Below, in pieces: positions 23,316 through 35,953 of a stretch of DNA of 64,000 nt. This stretch comes from Coprinellus micaceus. Lineage: Eukaryota > Basidiomycota > Agaricomycetes > Agaricales > Psathyrellaceae. The stretch is from the NCBI GenBank assembly GCA_951394405.1, contig OX596346.1, forward strand, positions 2,232,001 to 2,296,000. Direction: 5' to 3'. The notes under the pieces were generated by a model that searched no databases, had not been told where the DNA came from, and was given only the letters and a program-made list of their open reading frames with translations. A program made the position numbers and the translations under genes. The first letter of the stretch is position 1, and the number at the start of each line of letters is the position of its first letter.

Positions 23316-24022
23316 ACCGACAGATAAGAGTCGGCAGATTGTCCAAAAACAGAGTAGGCTGGTCTGCGAGTCTGCGGGTCAGGGTCCATTGGCCGCGAAA
23401 TCAATGCGAAATGTCATCGAACGTTGCCACCGAATGTTTTGGGCGGCACGGGCTTCCCACCGTGGCAGGTGGCCAGAGCTGGCTCCCCTTCTGGTTTGGA
23501 ACTTACGAGCGCACAGGACCAAGTCCGACGTAATATATCGTTCAGGTCGTATTCTGATAAGTAGAAGGTAGTTGAGTCACCCAGACCGACGCGGAGGGCT
23601 GCCTTCAGACTGAGAGGAATCTGGACTCAACACGAGATTCAGCGCCGCCGTCGTCAAACAAGAATAGAATGCCATCTCAATTCGATTGCCCTCTGACTTG
23701 CGATAAGTAGAGAGCGCTGAGACGAGCATGGGAGTGGATGGATATTTAGGATCCGAACCTCGCAGCCGCCCAGAAGTCCGAGAGGCAAGAACTCCAAACC
23801 CATATGGACGCACTTGAACCAGGGTGATAGGCGCTAGTTAAATGTTGAACCAAGGTGAAGGCTCAGTGTGAAGGAAGGAAGTCGTTGCCTCTGCCATGAA
23901 AGTCTGAATCGGGGTTGATTGCAGGCTGATGTCATGGATCAGGAGATGATGCCAGCAATAAGCGCCGGACGAACATGCCTGTGACTCTCCTGATCTTAAC
24001 CATCTCCATCTCTCGTCCGCCA
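23316..24022. other. Divergent intergenic region
   Basis: It lies between the starts of the 7-TM gene (minus) and the cofactor C gene (plus), so it carries both promoters. An alternative in-frame ATG for the latter sits at 23975. Nothing else is seen. Confidence 0.4.
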
Positions 24023-25291
24023 ATGACATCCGAATCCAACGACGAGAACACTTGGACTTTCTCTCAGAACTTTACTACGGAGTTCCAGGCCTCTAGACGT
24101 GGTCTGAATCCTCTTCGCGTTTGGCGCATACCAGATTCTGACCTTGGGGTGGTACGTAAATCGTAGACCTGGAGACTCGCATCGCCGCGTTCGCAGCGGT
24201 ACCACCAACCAGCCCCGATATCGAGGACCTTTCTGCAAGGCTAGCAAAACTATCCAAATCTCTCTCAGATGCCACGACCTCTTTGCCCAGCTATGATCAG
24301 AGGCTCTACTCAACGGTAAGTAGTTGGCCTTTCATTTGCTACGCTCTTGGCGCTGACGGTCCTCGGTCAGCAAGTCAAGAGTATGGAGGAAAAGATAGAG
24401 GCTTTCCGCACGGCAACAAAATCCAAATCCCGCTTCGCTTTCAAGCGTAAGGTAGCGGTGGATCCCGTCGCCCCACCCCCTATCGAGTCGACACCGGCGT
24501 CGTTGAGAGGACAGGTTACGTCCAATGATGACCCTGTTGGTAGGCCCCCAGAGGGGAAGGCCCCACACCCCCCCGATCCTGAATCGGTGTCGCTTTCTGG
24601 GGGCTTGGAACTTTCCAACCATTCCAAATGCTACTTGACATGGGGGGACCTTCCATCGTCCGTTGCACCCAGCTCTGCTCCGGATCTCGCCATATCAAAC
24701 CTCAGCCGTTGCATAGTCAACCTTCTTCCGCATAAGGATGATAGGTCCAAGTTCTCCGCGTTACATATCCGCGATCTCTCGGATTGTGTTCTGCTGCTAC
24801 CGTTCAACGAGGGCAGCGCTTTGATCCATGATGTCAAGAACTGCGTCCTGGTTCTGGGATGTCACCAGGTGAGCCTCTCTACTTCCAAATACACCCTTTC
24901 TGAACATTTCCTCATCTAGTTCCGCATGCATACTTCCGAGCACGTAGATGTATACCTTCGTATCAAGTCCAACCCAATCATTGAGACGTGCTCGAACATT
25001 CGGTTCGCGACGTACCCCGCCCGGTTGGCTCCCCAGCTCCTTCAAGAGTCGGTCAGTCTCTCCGGTACCACTTTCTATCCATCAACAGAGGCTGACACGC
25101 TCTAGCCTCAGCCACCCTTTATCGTGCAAGATTTTTCCCATATTCGGGCCACCCCATCCCCCAATTTCTCGTTCATAGGTGAAAAGCTAGGGGCCGAAAC
25201 CAAGCCTTGGCCCACCGACCCAGTAACAAACGGAGAGGATATGGCCAAAGTCCTCCTCAGCTTGCTTCCTGAGACCTCTGTAGCCACTTGA
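24023..25291 (+). CDS. Tubulin-folding cofactor C (TBCC)
   Basis: TBCC acts in the last step of alpha/beta-tubulin dimer release, stimulating GTP hydrolysis by tubulin together with cofactors D and E. Five exons (24023-24101, 24167-24315, 24371-24868, 24920-25051, 25106-25291) give 347 aa, the usual size. The N-terminal ~110 residues are the helical spectrin-like region. A charged linker with Pro follows. From ~residue 145 comes the C-CAP/cofactor C beta-helix, with repeats such as ISNLSRCIVNLL, IRDLSDCVLLLP and HDVKNCVLVLGCHQ, then FRMHTS. Arg244 in QFRMH corresponds to the arginine finger needed for GAP activity and is present. The start at 24023 is preferred over the in-frame 23975 because it begins at the recognisable FSQNFTTEF helix. 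Confidence 0.93.
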
Positions 25292-25844
25292 GAGTATATA
25301 CCTAAGCCCCATTTGTTAGGGCCACTCGCAAGGACCGTTTCACGCCGTAGATAGTATTCCATCATGAAATCAACCAACACTTCTCCCTTCGACGATCGAC
25401 TGAATCTTGTGATCAACACGTTCATACTCTCGGGATGGACAATCGCTTTGTCCCACCGCAACGTTTGTCAACACCTTCGCAGATTATACTCCATCCACCC
25501 GTGACCCAAGGTCCCACCTCAAGAGTATGCCGGCGCCTGGGCCCTTCATTCTGCGCCCGTCAAGAAACAGCAAAATCCGATGACGATGTGATGAAGGCAC
25601 ATTCTTGAATCTTAGCTGAGAACGACGACCCTCTCGACTGGGCCAACAAAGGCGGTGTTCGCTACCCGCATTCCTTAGCGTCGAGGTGCCTTGCCGCGTT
25701 CCAGAAGCGGATACCAGTAGCCGAGCTTGAACCGCGTTGTCACTGTCCTCTTTGTCCTCTTACTCCTTCACCAGCGATCGCCTTTTCGCGACTGAAAGCT
25801 TCCACCGAAACGTGTAAAGAAGGGATCGATTACAAACGTTGGAT
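25292..25844. other. Intergenic region
   Basis: It lies between the cofactor C gene and the Cys-rich gene on the same strand. No gene or repeat was recognised. Confidence 0.4.
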
Positions 25845-26249
25845 ATGGATGAATGCGTTGCTTCATGCTGTGGTGTGTTCGCGATCTGTGGAGTAAGCTC
25901 TGCAGGAGCGTTCTGCGGAACCCGTACGTCGTCTTATTCTTTCTTTCTGTTACTGTCTCGCTCACTGTACGCGTTTCTATACTCAGGGGCTTATGGTTCA
26001 CGAGGATGTGGATGTTGTGGCAGCAGTAACAGCTACGCAGGCTGCTGTGGAAGCTGCTGTCAAGACAAGGACGACCCATTCTCTGACGAAGTCATCGCAC
26101 GAGAGGTAGATGAAGAGCGGGCTCGAGCGCACGCGGAGGCTCAGCGGAACGAGGACCGCATCGGAGCCCACAGCCCGCTTATGACGGCTGAACAACCCCG
26201 GCATTCGAAAGAGATGGAGGTGTCGCCTCGTCCACCACCGCCTTCATGA
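25845..26249 (+). CDS. Small cysteine-rich protein
   Basis: Predicted 113-aa protein of unknown function, from two exons (25845-25923, 25987-26249). The intron is 63 bp, a multiple of three, but has good borders (GTACGT...CTCAG), and removing it restores a uniform Cys/Gly-rich sequence. The N-terminal ~55 residues hold about fifteen cysteines, in clusters such as CVASCC, RGCGCCGSS, GCCGSCC. The C-terminal half is charged and helical (EVIAREVDEERARAHAEAQR), with a Pro-rich end. There is no clear signal peptide. Clustered cysteines next to hydrophobic residues could be palmitoylated or bind metal; both are inference. The alternative is that it is not spliced, which would insert 21 hydrophobic residues. 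Confidence 0.6.
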   Translation: MDECVASCCGVFAICGVSSAGAFCGTRTSSYSFFLLLSRSLYAFLYSGAYGSRGCGCCGSSNSYAGCCGSCCQDKDDPFSDEVIAREVDEERARAHAEAQRNEDRIGAHSPLMTAEQPRHSKEMEVSPRPPPPS

Positions 26250-26588
26250 GGGGTAACCACAATCGCTTCAACAATCGTGATGGTCCTCAACTTCCGACAT
26301 CCATGCATGGCAGGAACCCAAAGAAACCCTCGAGAACCCCGAACAATCACAAACCCTGGAATATCCATACTACACATAGGAAATACAGCAAGTCCATGAC
26401 GAGACGACTAGGCGCTCGAACTACGCCACCTTTCCATTAATTGATAGTCCTTGTAACGTACTAACGGTCATGAGCGGAAGAGTCTTTTAGGTCCGTATCG
26501 TAGAAATGTAAGTATCATAAAGTCATACCATGCGTGCGCGTGAGGATTCGGTGAGAGGCACTAATTTGGTGTCCAGTGCGTTGTTAAA
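26250..26588. other. Convergent 3' region
   Basis: The Cys-rich gene and the transcription-factor gene end toward each other here. The stretch is A/T-richer than its surroundings and holds no recognisable feature. Confidence 0.4.
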
Positions 26589-29500
26589 TTATGGCGGGTG
26601 ACCAAACCGTCTTAGAATGGGGGACGGATACGCAGGCTGCCAGACCCATTGCTCATCCTCCTGCCCCAATCCGCCCTCCAACGTCGACCCAGGGGGACTC
26701 CTGTGTGGAAGTGGGTATGGCTGATGTCGCACTCCATACTCGCGATCGGTCTGGTGGTGGTAAACAGGGGGCGCGCTTTGCATCGGCTGGGGATGCAATA
26801 GCTGTTGCTGGAACGGTCCCGGTCCCGAGCTGTATTGGGGGTTACTGGTACTTCGAGGAGCCAAGATTCTTTCTTCCCCCAGTCGTGCTGTCGAAATATT
26901 CAGGGGTGCGAAAGCGGGGCTCGCCTGCGGTTGGTACTGGAGGGGTTGGGGTTGGTATTGCTGGTATGAAGGTCCTGGCTGTTCGTAGTGGGTGGGAGCT
27001 TCTCTGGTCCGCTCGCTCCACGTCGAACTTCCGGTGAGATTGACAAACGTCTGTTGTAACTGCGGCCCTCCGAGCCGGAAACCACCAGGAAGAGGTTGTG
27101 GCCCAGGGAGTTGACCCTGATCCTCCTGAAGACTCACGACGACAGGGGCTGACTGTGGACGAGAGTGCCAAGCTCCGATATTCAGCGATGGAGGACGTGA
27201 GGAAGGGTTGTATCGGAAATCGGTTTCACTCTGACGAGGGGTCCGGTCCGCTTCCTGCAGGGCACGGGGGGATGTTGTACTCGGAGATGCAGAATGAGAT
27301 GACGGATGTCCGCTCAGAACTGAGAGCTCCTCCTTGAACTCTGTTGTCGACAGAATCCCTTCTCGTCGGTATGCTTCATCCGCAATGCGAGCTTTCTGAA
27401 GCATGGACTTGAGAAGGGGCTGCCAACGATATATATTTCTCATGAGCTTGGGAATATCACAATTGCAAATTCAATAATCACGTACTGTCGCAAGAGCGGC
27501 TCGGATATTGCCCTGGGCCGCAGATTCGAACATCTCACACACCGCTTCGAATTCTTGCAGGGCTGGCGGTTCAAGCGGTAGATGTACCCCTCGTATTGCC
27601 ACCGTACCGACGATCATCTAGTAATGCGGATAGAGAAAGGTAGCACACAGAATGAGAACAAACGCTTCAGACATCTTGGAAGTAGTACATACCACCGCGG
27701 TGAACGTAAAGGTCCAGATTTTCCATATACGCTCACATAGGAGGGGCGTTTTCGAGTATTGGTCCCTTGTGTCTCGCAGGATAATGCAGGCGCTTGAATA
27801 GGCTGCCCTGACGGAGTGCCCATATGGACTATTCAGGGGATTTTCCGAGTTTTCTGACATCGCCTGGGCAAAATAGGCGCGATGCAGAAATAAGAGCACT
27901 GTGAGAGACACCGTTCGTCAGATCTACGATAGACTCTGAGAAGTATCGCCCTGATTCGACTCACTGAGTTCGTGATAATGGCTCCGGCTAAAGATGCGAA
28001 AACCCTTGTCCGTCTGGGGTCGGTGAACGTGGAGCGCTACCGTCCCGGATATTGGCAGCTGCCGAACCTTCTCATCGAGCTCAAGAATAGTATCATAGCC
28101 TGGTGCCTTGGTTGCAAGGACTGCTTTCGTGACAGGGAAGAGGCAGTCAGATGCTGCCCGATAACCCCATATCGTATCTGGAATGAGGCGGTCAGTGGAG
28201 AAAAGGAGATTGTGAGTTCGTGAGGTAAACTTACGTGGATCCGGTAGATCCTCCTCCTCGTAAGCACTCTCCTCTTCTGCAGAGGGCACCCGACAATCCA
28301 CCTGAGATGACGTCAAAGGCCCTAGCGGTCTTCCAGTAATCAAACTCTGAAGTATTTTTATAACCGTTCAAACACCTATCAACGGGGTGGCGTTAGGAAG
28401 GGGGTTAACGCACCTGCCAGAGGGCACCGGACATCAGATGCCAAAAATACGCCCGCCTTGAGTAGGCTTCCGAGCCTTGGATTCCCCAGGAGGAGGGATC
28501 CACATCTAATAGAAATTAGTAGTTTAGGCGATAATCGTTCCCCTTCGAAGCGGGGAAACGCACGTAAGCCAATCTAAAGCCATCTTAGCGTTTGTGGGGA
28601 GGGATAGTGACTGACGCGGCACGTACCCTGACCGCGACCTGGCTTGCGAGGTCCAGGAGAACGTATGATTGTTCCAAGTTGGCCTCGCTACCGCTCATGC
28701 TGTTGTAAATGCTCATGAGGTGAATGGCCTAACAGAAGTCACAACTCAAGCGCAGAAACGTATATTGTGCTGCTCACTTTCACTGTTGATATCGACTGTT
28801 GTCCAATGATCGGTTGTAGGGCCATGGATGCACGAGCCAGGTAATGGTAGTGCTGCGCCTCCGCATTGCCTGGAGGAAGTGAAGGGTCGACCAGAGATGC
28901 CAGCGCGAAGATGACGAAAAGCACAGATAGCTCATGGGGACTATAGTCACCAGGAGCTTGCTTGTAGATCACATGAATGAGGTCGTCTGTAAGCTTCTGC
29001 CGAGGGACAATACCACACAACCAATTCAAGTTTTCGCAGAAAATATCCCGTAGAGACATCGCCCGCTCGAGAGTGGGGAGGTAGGACTCGATCGCGCCCT
29101 GGACTGTCTCGGTCGGAACATTCGGGGGAGTCAAGGGGAACGCTTGAAAGCAGTGGATGATGGTGGGCGGGAAGTAAGATGGGTCCAGCTCCCTCCCCAC
29201 CGGGCCATTTTCGGCGGAAAATGACGGCAGCTGTACGTCTTGAGACTGTATCAGTCGTTTAGCGTTTTGTTAACGTTTTACTGAGCAATAGGGACCACAC
29301 CTACCATTAATAGGCTCTTTGTGGGTGAAAGCACAGAAATCACAATTTTTTAGCACAACGACGGTGGTAAATTTACCCCAAAAGGGCTCACCTCTGATGA
29401 GCCGGAAGGGCCGAAAAAACGGGATCCTCCTCGCGCATCCACGAGCAGGGTTCCCAGAGGTTCTCCAAGTCCAGGAGAGCTCCGCGACTCGGCTCCCTCA

Positions 29501-30142
29501 GACTTAGGGTCTCGTCCGTCATCGTCGTCGTCGAGGTCACCAAAGTCTTCCGTCAGTAGAGGATGGGGTTTGTCAGAGTAGCGCGTGTAGATGATGGAAA
29601 GGGCGTCCTCCAAGCAACGCATGCGCGCCTCGAGTTTGGACATTTTATCTCGGAGATGGTCCGTGGCAGCGAGCACGAATCTGCATCGGTGGAGTTTGTC
29701 TCAAAGAAGGTTGGTGGCATGTCATGGGGCGTGCTCACCTGCTTCCTTCTCCTGGAGGGATAGTACCTGCAGGCGTAGGACGTCATAAGACGCGCTGGAA
29801 AAGACAAACGAATAGGGACGGTTACGTGCCGTTGGGGCATAACGCAGCACACCCTCGTTTTACGCAGGTCGTACACGGGACCAATCTATCGCATTTAATC
29901 TTGAGTCTTCTGCACTCTGCACACGCAATTTCGCCGCTAACCAAGAATCAGATGGGATGCGTGTCCACGATGAAAACAAAAAGGGGGACGCACCGAGCCC
30001 TTCTTTCGGCCTTGGAGGGTGGTCTGAGCTTCCCAGCGAATGGCTCGAATGGCTCCTCCTTCCTCCCATCTCCCCCTGAGGCAGAACCGGACGACTCGCC
30101 GACCCCCGAATGCTGGGAAGAGTCTGCGTAAGCATTCTTCAT
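26589..30142 (-). CDS. Zn2Cys6 transcription factor with a Fungal_trans domain
   Basis: Predicted nuclear DNA-binding regulator, read on the minus strand with many introns. Exon 1 starts at ATG 30142 (MKNAYADSSQ...). After one intron it continues with the binuclear zinc cluster CAECRRLKIKC, DRLVPCTTCVKRGC and ALCPN, about 29945-29870. A coiled-coil linker follows (LEARMRCLEDALSIIY). From about 29220 to 27600 the exons encode the Fungal_trans (PF04082-type) domain. Diagnostic parts are DPSSWGIQGSEAYSRRAYFW and WQSLITGRPLGPL, plus downstream helices such as LLFLHRAYFAQAM. The C-terminal ~250 residues, to the stop at 26589, are Gln/Pro/Ser-rich, like an activation region. Regulated genes are unknown. 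The exon between the zinc cluster and the coiled coil (around 29790-29720) could not be fixed in phase. Confidence 0.85.
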
Positions 30143-32860
30143 CCCAGTAGCGTCAGCACGTCGTTAAAGGTCGTTAAGAGGGGGCGGTGGTGTGGAGGGC
30201 CAAACGGTTGCCACTGTGGTGGATGTGGCGAAAGAAAGAGAGATGGGTGCCTTTCGACTCGCTAATCGTTACTGTTATATTCGTCGACATCTGCCATCGC
30301 CAAGGACTGGAGAAGGGGTCCATACGGAGTCAATTGAAACCACAGACCGGTCGTTTGGAAGGGGCATTCTAACTTGGTTCACGATCACTTTTGATGAGGA
30401 CATGCTCGATTCAGGTCGAAGACCGTGAAAATCCCACGCAGATGTGCCGACAAGTTACTCTATCTTATCGGCTCCCATTCAGAGAACACGCGACAGCCCA
30501 CAAGGAGAACAATTGCTCCTCTCTTCTTCAGTGTTCCCTGGATCTCTCCTTCCGACTGCACATTCCACGCTGTTAACACGTTACGTAAATTCGCCGGGTT
30601 GTGTATCGTCGTTTTATCCAACCTGCCGGAGATGTTTTGCCTCACGCCGATGTATCACGAGCTTGCAGCACCGTGGAACGCGGGAGGCACCTGTTGCTCC
30701 CCAACGCCCCAATCGGCTCTTCCGCAACCAACAGCAGCGTAGATAATCTCCCACATCCCAGCACCCCTGTTCCCGCTGCGCGCTTGAGGTGACTGGCGGA
30801 GATCACGGTGGCGCCCACGTGGAAATGGAGATCTCGATCATAGCCCCCCGCAAAGTCCCTCCACTGTCGATCTTCCCCGGCTCGAGGGTACAGTGTGAGC
30901 TCTCTATCTGCAAGGGCATATACCCCCCGACAGTCCCATGACGTCCTCCACGACTCCCGAGCGCCCAGCGGTGCTCTTCAGCTTTTCTAAGGAAAGCCTG
31001 AACGCCCTCCGTTCTCTTCACATAAAGCAATGCAGGTGATCCGTGGCAATTTAGGTTCCGTCTGTCGGGTCGCGGGGTCGGGGAGGTGGTCCGTTGCAGA
31101 CATCTATGTATAACGCCACGGAACGTGGTGGTTAGCGGTCCTCTTAAAACTCTAGAATCTGTCGTTATCAGAGTCATGGTATGTAAGGGTATGTAACGTG
31201 GTAACTTCATATAACAATTTAATTCTTTGCAGCTTTGCACCCGGATGCTCTCAAAAAGTATAAATGCCTATTTCCATGCAACCATTGTCATAGAGCGCAC
31301 AGTACAAATGGGTCTCTTTGGGTCTCTTCTGCTGGAAAGCTACGACGAGATTGGGTTTCCTCGGGGTCATAACTTCAGAGCTGTTGACTCTGCACAGTGC
31401 TCGTTGTGTAGGACCCTGTTCCAGCACACCACGTTGCGCATGCCGAGCTTAATAGTTCTCCTGGGGAAAATGTGGTTTCTGATGGTGGTTACAGTGCTTT
31501 ACACCACTGTACCATCGATATTAAATGCCTTGACAGCGCAGATCGCTTTAGACGCTCAAGAGTCCGAAGATGGGTGTGGATAGGTCAGCGCATCAACTTC
31601 CACGTGCGCACTTGACGCGCCAATTGGTCTTGGTCACTATTTGTTCCTATTGACTCAGTTAACCGAGTCATCTCAGGACTCCCACAACGCCAAACAAAGA
31701 CATCGTTTCGGCATTGTTGTCTCTCAATTCCCTCGGTGAGCTGCGGCGACTCGTACAATGGAATGTCAGGTCTTACAGCATTGCGGTGAAACTCGAAACA
31801 CAAGATTATACGGGTCCTGGATGAGGTGGAAAAGCTTGGCACCGCAGCTGAGCAGACTCCGGAGAGGGATAGCCTGCGGAATATATCTGACGCTACCGAC
31901 TGAGACGGATATTCGATGCCGTCTGCATTTGTGTAGTGTGGTACATTTTGCTTTTGAATAGATCCCACTTCATTTCTAATATGTTACCAAGCCGCCGAGG
32001 ATTGAAGCACTTGCAAGGCGATGCCGAAGACCAGGATTTGTCATCCGTTGAGCAGTCGTAAAACGGCAAATACTCCCATATGGAATTGGGCGTGTAGCAT
32101 CTTCTAACGCAGACAGAGAGAACAGACAGTGGGACAAGGCCTTTTCCTCAGGTGACTGGCGATGATGGTGTACAACCCCAAACAGATCAGTCTGATTGAC
32201 GCGCATGCGCGCTCAGACAACGTGTGGCGCATGACCTGATCGACACTGAGGCTTCCTATCAGCCTCGGTTCCGCACACGAAGCATCGTCGACGCTAAGGG
32301 GTTGAGCTTATGACTCTTAAGGGCCTACCTAAAGCGTGTCCCAAAGGTCATCTACCTGTCGTCGGGTGAATGAGTGGCGGGGGCATTATAACATTAAGCG
32401 CCTCAGAATACAGGTGTGTCTAATTGGGTGCAACAAAAGGGGACTCGGTAAATGGTAAGATGATGGCCACGTGTATACGACAAGGAAACCAGGATATGAA
32501 GGAGTGAATGAGCAGAGGGTATGGTACAAATACAGAACATCCGGATGAGAATAGTGGTACATGAGAGGGGGTGCAAACGATATAATGATAATCTGATCAG
32601 CGGTGACACAAAAATAGGGAATAGAGAACCATAGTCCGTGATGCAGTATCCTACAAAGAGGTGACGCGAAGTGGGGATCGAATTGAACGCCTAGGAGGCG
32701 GGAGCGGCTTTTGAGAGCGAAATCGAAGAGTGCCGAAAGGGAACGAGATCCATCACAAAAACGCACAAAAGAGGACACACAAGCTTCGTCCTGACTCGGT
32801 GGTTCGAGACGGCTCGGAGCAAACCCTATCAGGGGAAAGGCAGGACGCGCGTTTCCACCT
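30143..32860. other. Gene-poor intergenic region, 2.7 kb
   Basis: The left part is the promoter of the transcription-factor gene and the right part is 3' of the Hsp20 gene. Open frames up to 178 codons occur but show no domain, no consistent splicing and no composition like the neighbouring genes. I see no RNA gene and no terminal repeats. Confidence 0.4.
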
Positions 32861-33634
32861 CTATTGCACAGCGGGACCTGCGACAGCGGAAGGGGACACG
32901 GGAGGGGTGAGCTGCTGTCCACGAGGACGCCCGTTGGGGTATTTGGGCCATGTCACAGTCAACATGCCATCCTGCAAAGCGGCTGTAACGTCTGACTCCT
33001 AAATCCAGAGGATGAGTCAATCAGAGTGTAACACGCGGTAGGCACGAGGAGAAGACTAACCTTGAGACCTGTAGGAATGGGAATGGCGCGATAGAACTGC
33101 CCAAAGCGAAGTTCGTGGATGGTCACACTCATTGGCGGTGTAGCTCCTGGAGCATCCTCTGACTCCATGTCCATTTCGCCTCTCGCAAGCGAGTCGGCTG
33201 CGGAAATGGGATTCCGAGGGAGGCTGGTGCTTTGCCGTGCCACGAGGGCTTGCTGGACGGCAGGTGGTGGACGACGCTCGCCCATGATGATGAGGTTCCC
33301 GTCCCTTATCTGCAGGGTGATGTCACCCGTCTTAATCCCAGGAAGTTCGAAGATGGCGATGAGAGTATTGGTAGTAGGGTCGTCAACTAGATCCATCCTG
33401 TGAACATTTGTTAGCCACACATTTAGTGAACAGCGCAGTAGGAAAGGCATACCTTGGTGTAAATCTCATTGGAATTGAGGGGTTTGTCTCTTGCTGAACA
33501 ACGCGTAATTTTCCCGCCTTGATTGCTTGTGCACACTTCCAATTCGCTAACCTCTCGACTGCCTGTCGTAGTGCGCTGTTGGACATGTCAAAACCCATGG
33601 GGGAGGTGCGCGTAATCGAAGCCTTTGCAGACAT
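32861..33634 (-). CDS. Small heat-shock protein (Hsp20/alpha-crystallin family)
   Basis: ATP-independent holdase chaperone. Three exons (33634-33453, 33397-33061, 32998-32861) give 218 aa. After a ~60-residue N-terminal region the alpha-crystallin domain begins at MDLVDDPTTNTLIAIFELPG. It contains GDITLQIRDGNLIIMGERR, an inserted Ser/Met/Glu loop of about 40 residues, ELRFGQFYRAIPIPTGLK, and the closing strand LQDGMLTVTWPK. The A-x-x-x-n-G-v-L consensus is present as AALQDGMLTV. The tail is Pro-rich without a clear I-x-I motif. A TATA box at 33731-33740 places transcription start downstream of the in-frame ATG 33721, so 33634 is the better start. It is likely stress-inducible, as is usual for the family. 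Confidence 0.93.
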
Positions 33635-33730
33635 TCTTGTAGGAGTGGGGAGGTGGAGTGGTGGCTGAGTGGAGAGCCTTTGAGTTCGAAGGGCGGGGAG
33701 TATCTGTGGACACTCGGTCATAGGGGGCTG

Positions 33731-33740
33731 CTTTATATAG
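33731..33740 (-). promoter_or_regulatory. TATA box of the Hsp20 gene
   Basis: On the minus strand the sequence reads CTATATAAAG. It lies about 100 bp upstream of the preferred Hsp20 start codon. Confidence 0.65.
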
Positions 33741-35953
33741 CCGTCTCGGTCATTGCCGACTCAGCCCGACTCAGCGCGCCTAGAATTGAGCGCAATACAT
33801 CATACATTCTCGAGCTGAATCAGGAAGTTAAGGAGGGATTGCATCGAGTCATGATCCGTGTCCACGAACTGCCCTCGGAGCGATCCTAGCTAGATTTCCC
33901 ACTGCCACTTTTGGGGCGAAGGCTGTGCGTCAGCTTCGGCACAGTTGTGGCGACGTTGCGGACTGCGAATCCACCTGTCCCGACTTACTCATCCTGAAGA
34001 GAGTAAGCTGGGGTCTGAGCAGTACGGAAGTCGCTTACCGTCTACCCCTCGGCCCAGCAATTCATCGCCAAGCAGTGAATTGAGCTGCTGCGTGTCTGAG
34101 TGAGCGGTGGGAAAGCGTTGTCGAATGGCGGAGTCTAGATGACCAAGCCAAGTTGATGGCGTGCGGTGCAAATACGGCCAAGCAAAATCAGACGGGTTTG
34201 TCCGGAGAGGCTCCGTTTCGACCTCGTTCGGACCCCCCCAGACGTTTCTTGGGCTCCCCCGTCGACACCCTTTCTGCCTCGAGCTGTTCTAGGCGACATA
34301 CTCCTCCGAAAGCTCTATATCCACTGTTGGGCGTCTCGGACAATGCAGGGGGTTCCTCTGACAGGAGCCTTGAGGTCGTCATGACCCTCGAATCTTCTGG
34401 AGCTCTCGGGCATGCACCACTCTAATCTCCACCGGCCTCCTGGGCTTTCCGAAGCCATATTCAGGATGCCACACCTTCTCGGGAGAATGGAACTAATATC
34501 CATCCCGTGGATAACTTGTAGATTTGGATGGTTACGTTGGAGTGTCAACTTGTTGGATTTCGAAGTAAAATCGCACCAGATGATTGAGATGACTCCACTT
34601 CGGACTGCGGAGCCCACTTCGGACCGAGGACCTGGCAATAGGCGCAGCAGGGCAATGTTGAAGTACGAGTCGATGCTGTGCGAAGATCTGCATTCAAGGG
34701 CAATCAAAGCCGACTCTCAGTACAACTCTAGGGGGCTCTTCCTGGGTCGAGGGGAACGGACTGCGATTGGGCTGTTGGGCTATGTGGTTCGAAGACATTC
34801 TTACCCTTGTGATAGGGCTCCATCGGCGATGATACCCCTGTATATCTATTACGCCCCCAGTAACAGGGAGTATAACCGTGGAGGCCAGGCGCCTATTGCT
34901 GCGGATACGAAAACTCGGGCGCTTAAAGTATTTTCCCCAGCATCCGCGGGTCCGCACGAGCCGCACTCGTATTACGCACAGCACCGAAGACTGTTCACGA
35001 CGCACAATCCTACAACTATGCACGTTTCAGGGTGCCCTCTCGTGTGTAAGCTGTAAAATCTCTCCATACTATCCGGGTTTCGAGTGAATGAACAAGATGT
35101 CTGCCAAAAAAGGTCTCGACAAACTCAACGCTGACTCACAGCACATAACCTAGGTCATGACCCGAGTCCATTGTAGCAGTCCTCCAGTTATCACGGGTTT
35201 CTAGACGAGCCCAGGGTGGTTCTATGAGCCGACTGGGAGGTCGATTATCGTGGCTTTCAGGAGCGGCAGATGGTGCAGGAAGGCAGGAAGTTGTATTTGA
35301 TTGCAGCATCTGGTGCAAATCGGTCATTGTCTAAGCAGGGCAGACATGCGACGGTCAAAAGCAATTACATAGGAAGGCTTGAGGTTTATAGCAAATGCAT
35401 CGTTGGGGAGAACGGCATTGCTACCATTTCACGTTCTCAATGTGTGCGCAGCGTTGTTCCGGTGGTGACAGCAGCCCCCGAGGGGTCTAATGGGTGTCCT
35501 CCTTTCCCCGGACGAGATACGGTGCAATCACGATCGCCATACACAGGCTCAAGGCAGCAAAATGTTGCCTTCCTTGGGAGTTGCCATCGCACACAGCAGA
35601 GACCAGGGGACGAGTGGAGCTGGGATGGCTTGAGGACAAACTGCTCTAGATAGGGGTGGTGCGCTTGCTGAGCAGCACCGGAATACTGTGCCCTTCGTAC
35701 TGTCGACTTCATCCCAGTTCCAACCGAACTGAATTTCATCTTTATGTTATCCGGCAAGGGACAAGAATGTGCCGGAATGGGTTCTAGCACTTTGCTGTGA
35801 CGCTTCGTTGCATTTGGCTCCCATGATGCATTTAACGTGTGTTCGGGCGAGGAAAGTTGAGCATAAAACCAAATACCAACACGAATTTCGAGTAACATAT
35901 GTAGCGTCGTTCAGAGGCCATTTTTGCATTTCAGTAAGCTCTGGGTACTGTAC
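33741..35953. other. Intergenic region, 2.2 kb
   Basis: It holds the Hsp20 upstream region and the 3' side of the membrane-protein gene. A 214-codon open frame at 34412-35056 overlaps a 130-codon one on the other strand. Neither resembles a protein family, so I call no gene here. Confidence 0.4.

Noticed and set aside
30803..31583. Open frames of 118-145 codons on both strands
   Set aside because: They overlap each other in part and show neither domains nor consistent codon usage.
33745..33900. Possible heat-shock elements upstream of Hsp20
   Set aside because: GAA and TTC triplets occur, but not in the alternating nGAAnnTTCn spacing that a heat-shock element needs.
34412..35056. 214-codon plus-strand open frame in the intergenic region
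   Set aside because: It has no domain, no plausible splice partners and an equally long antisense frame, so it looks like chance.
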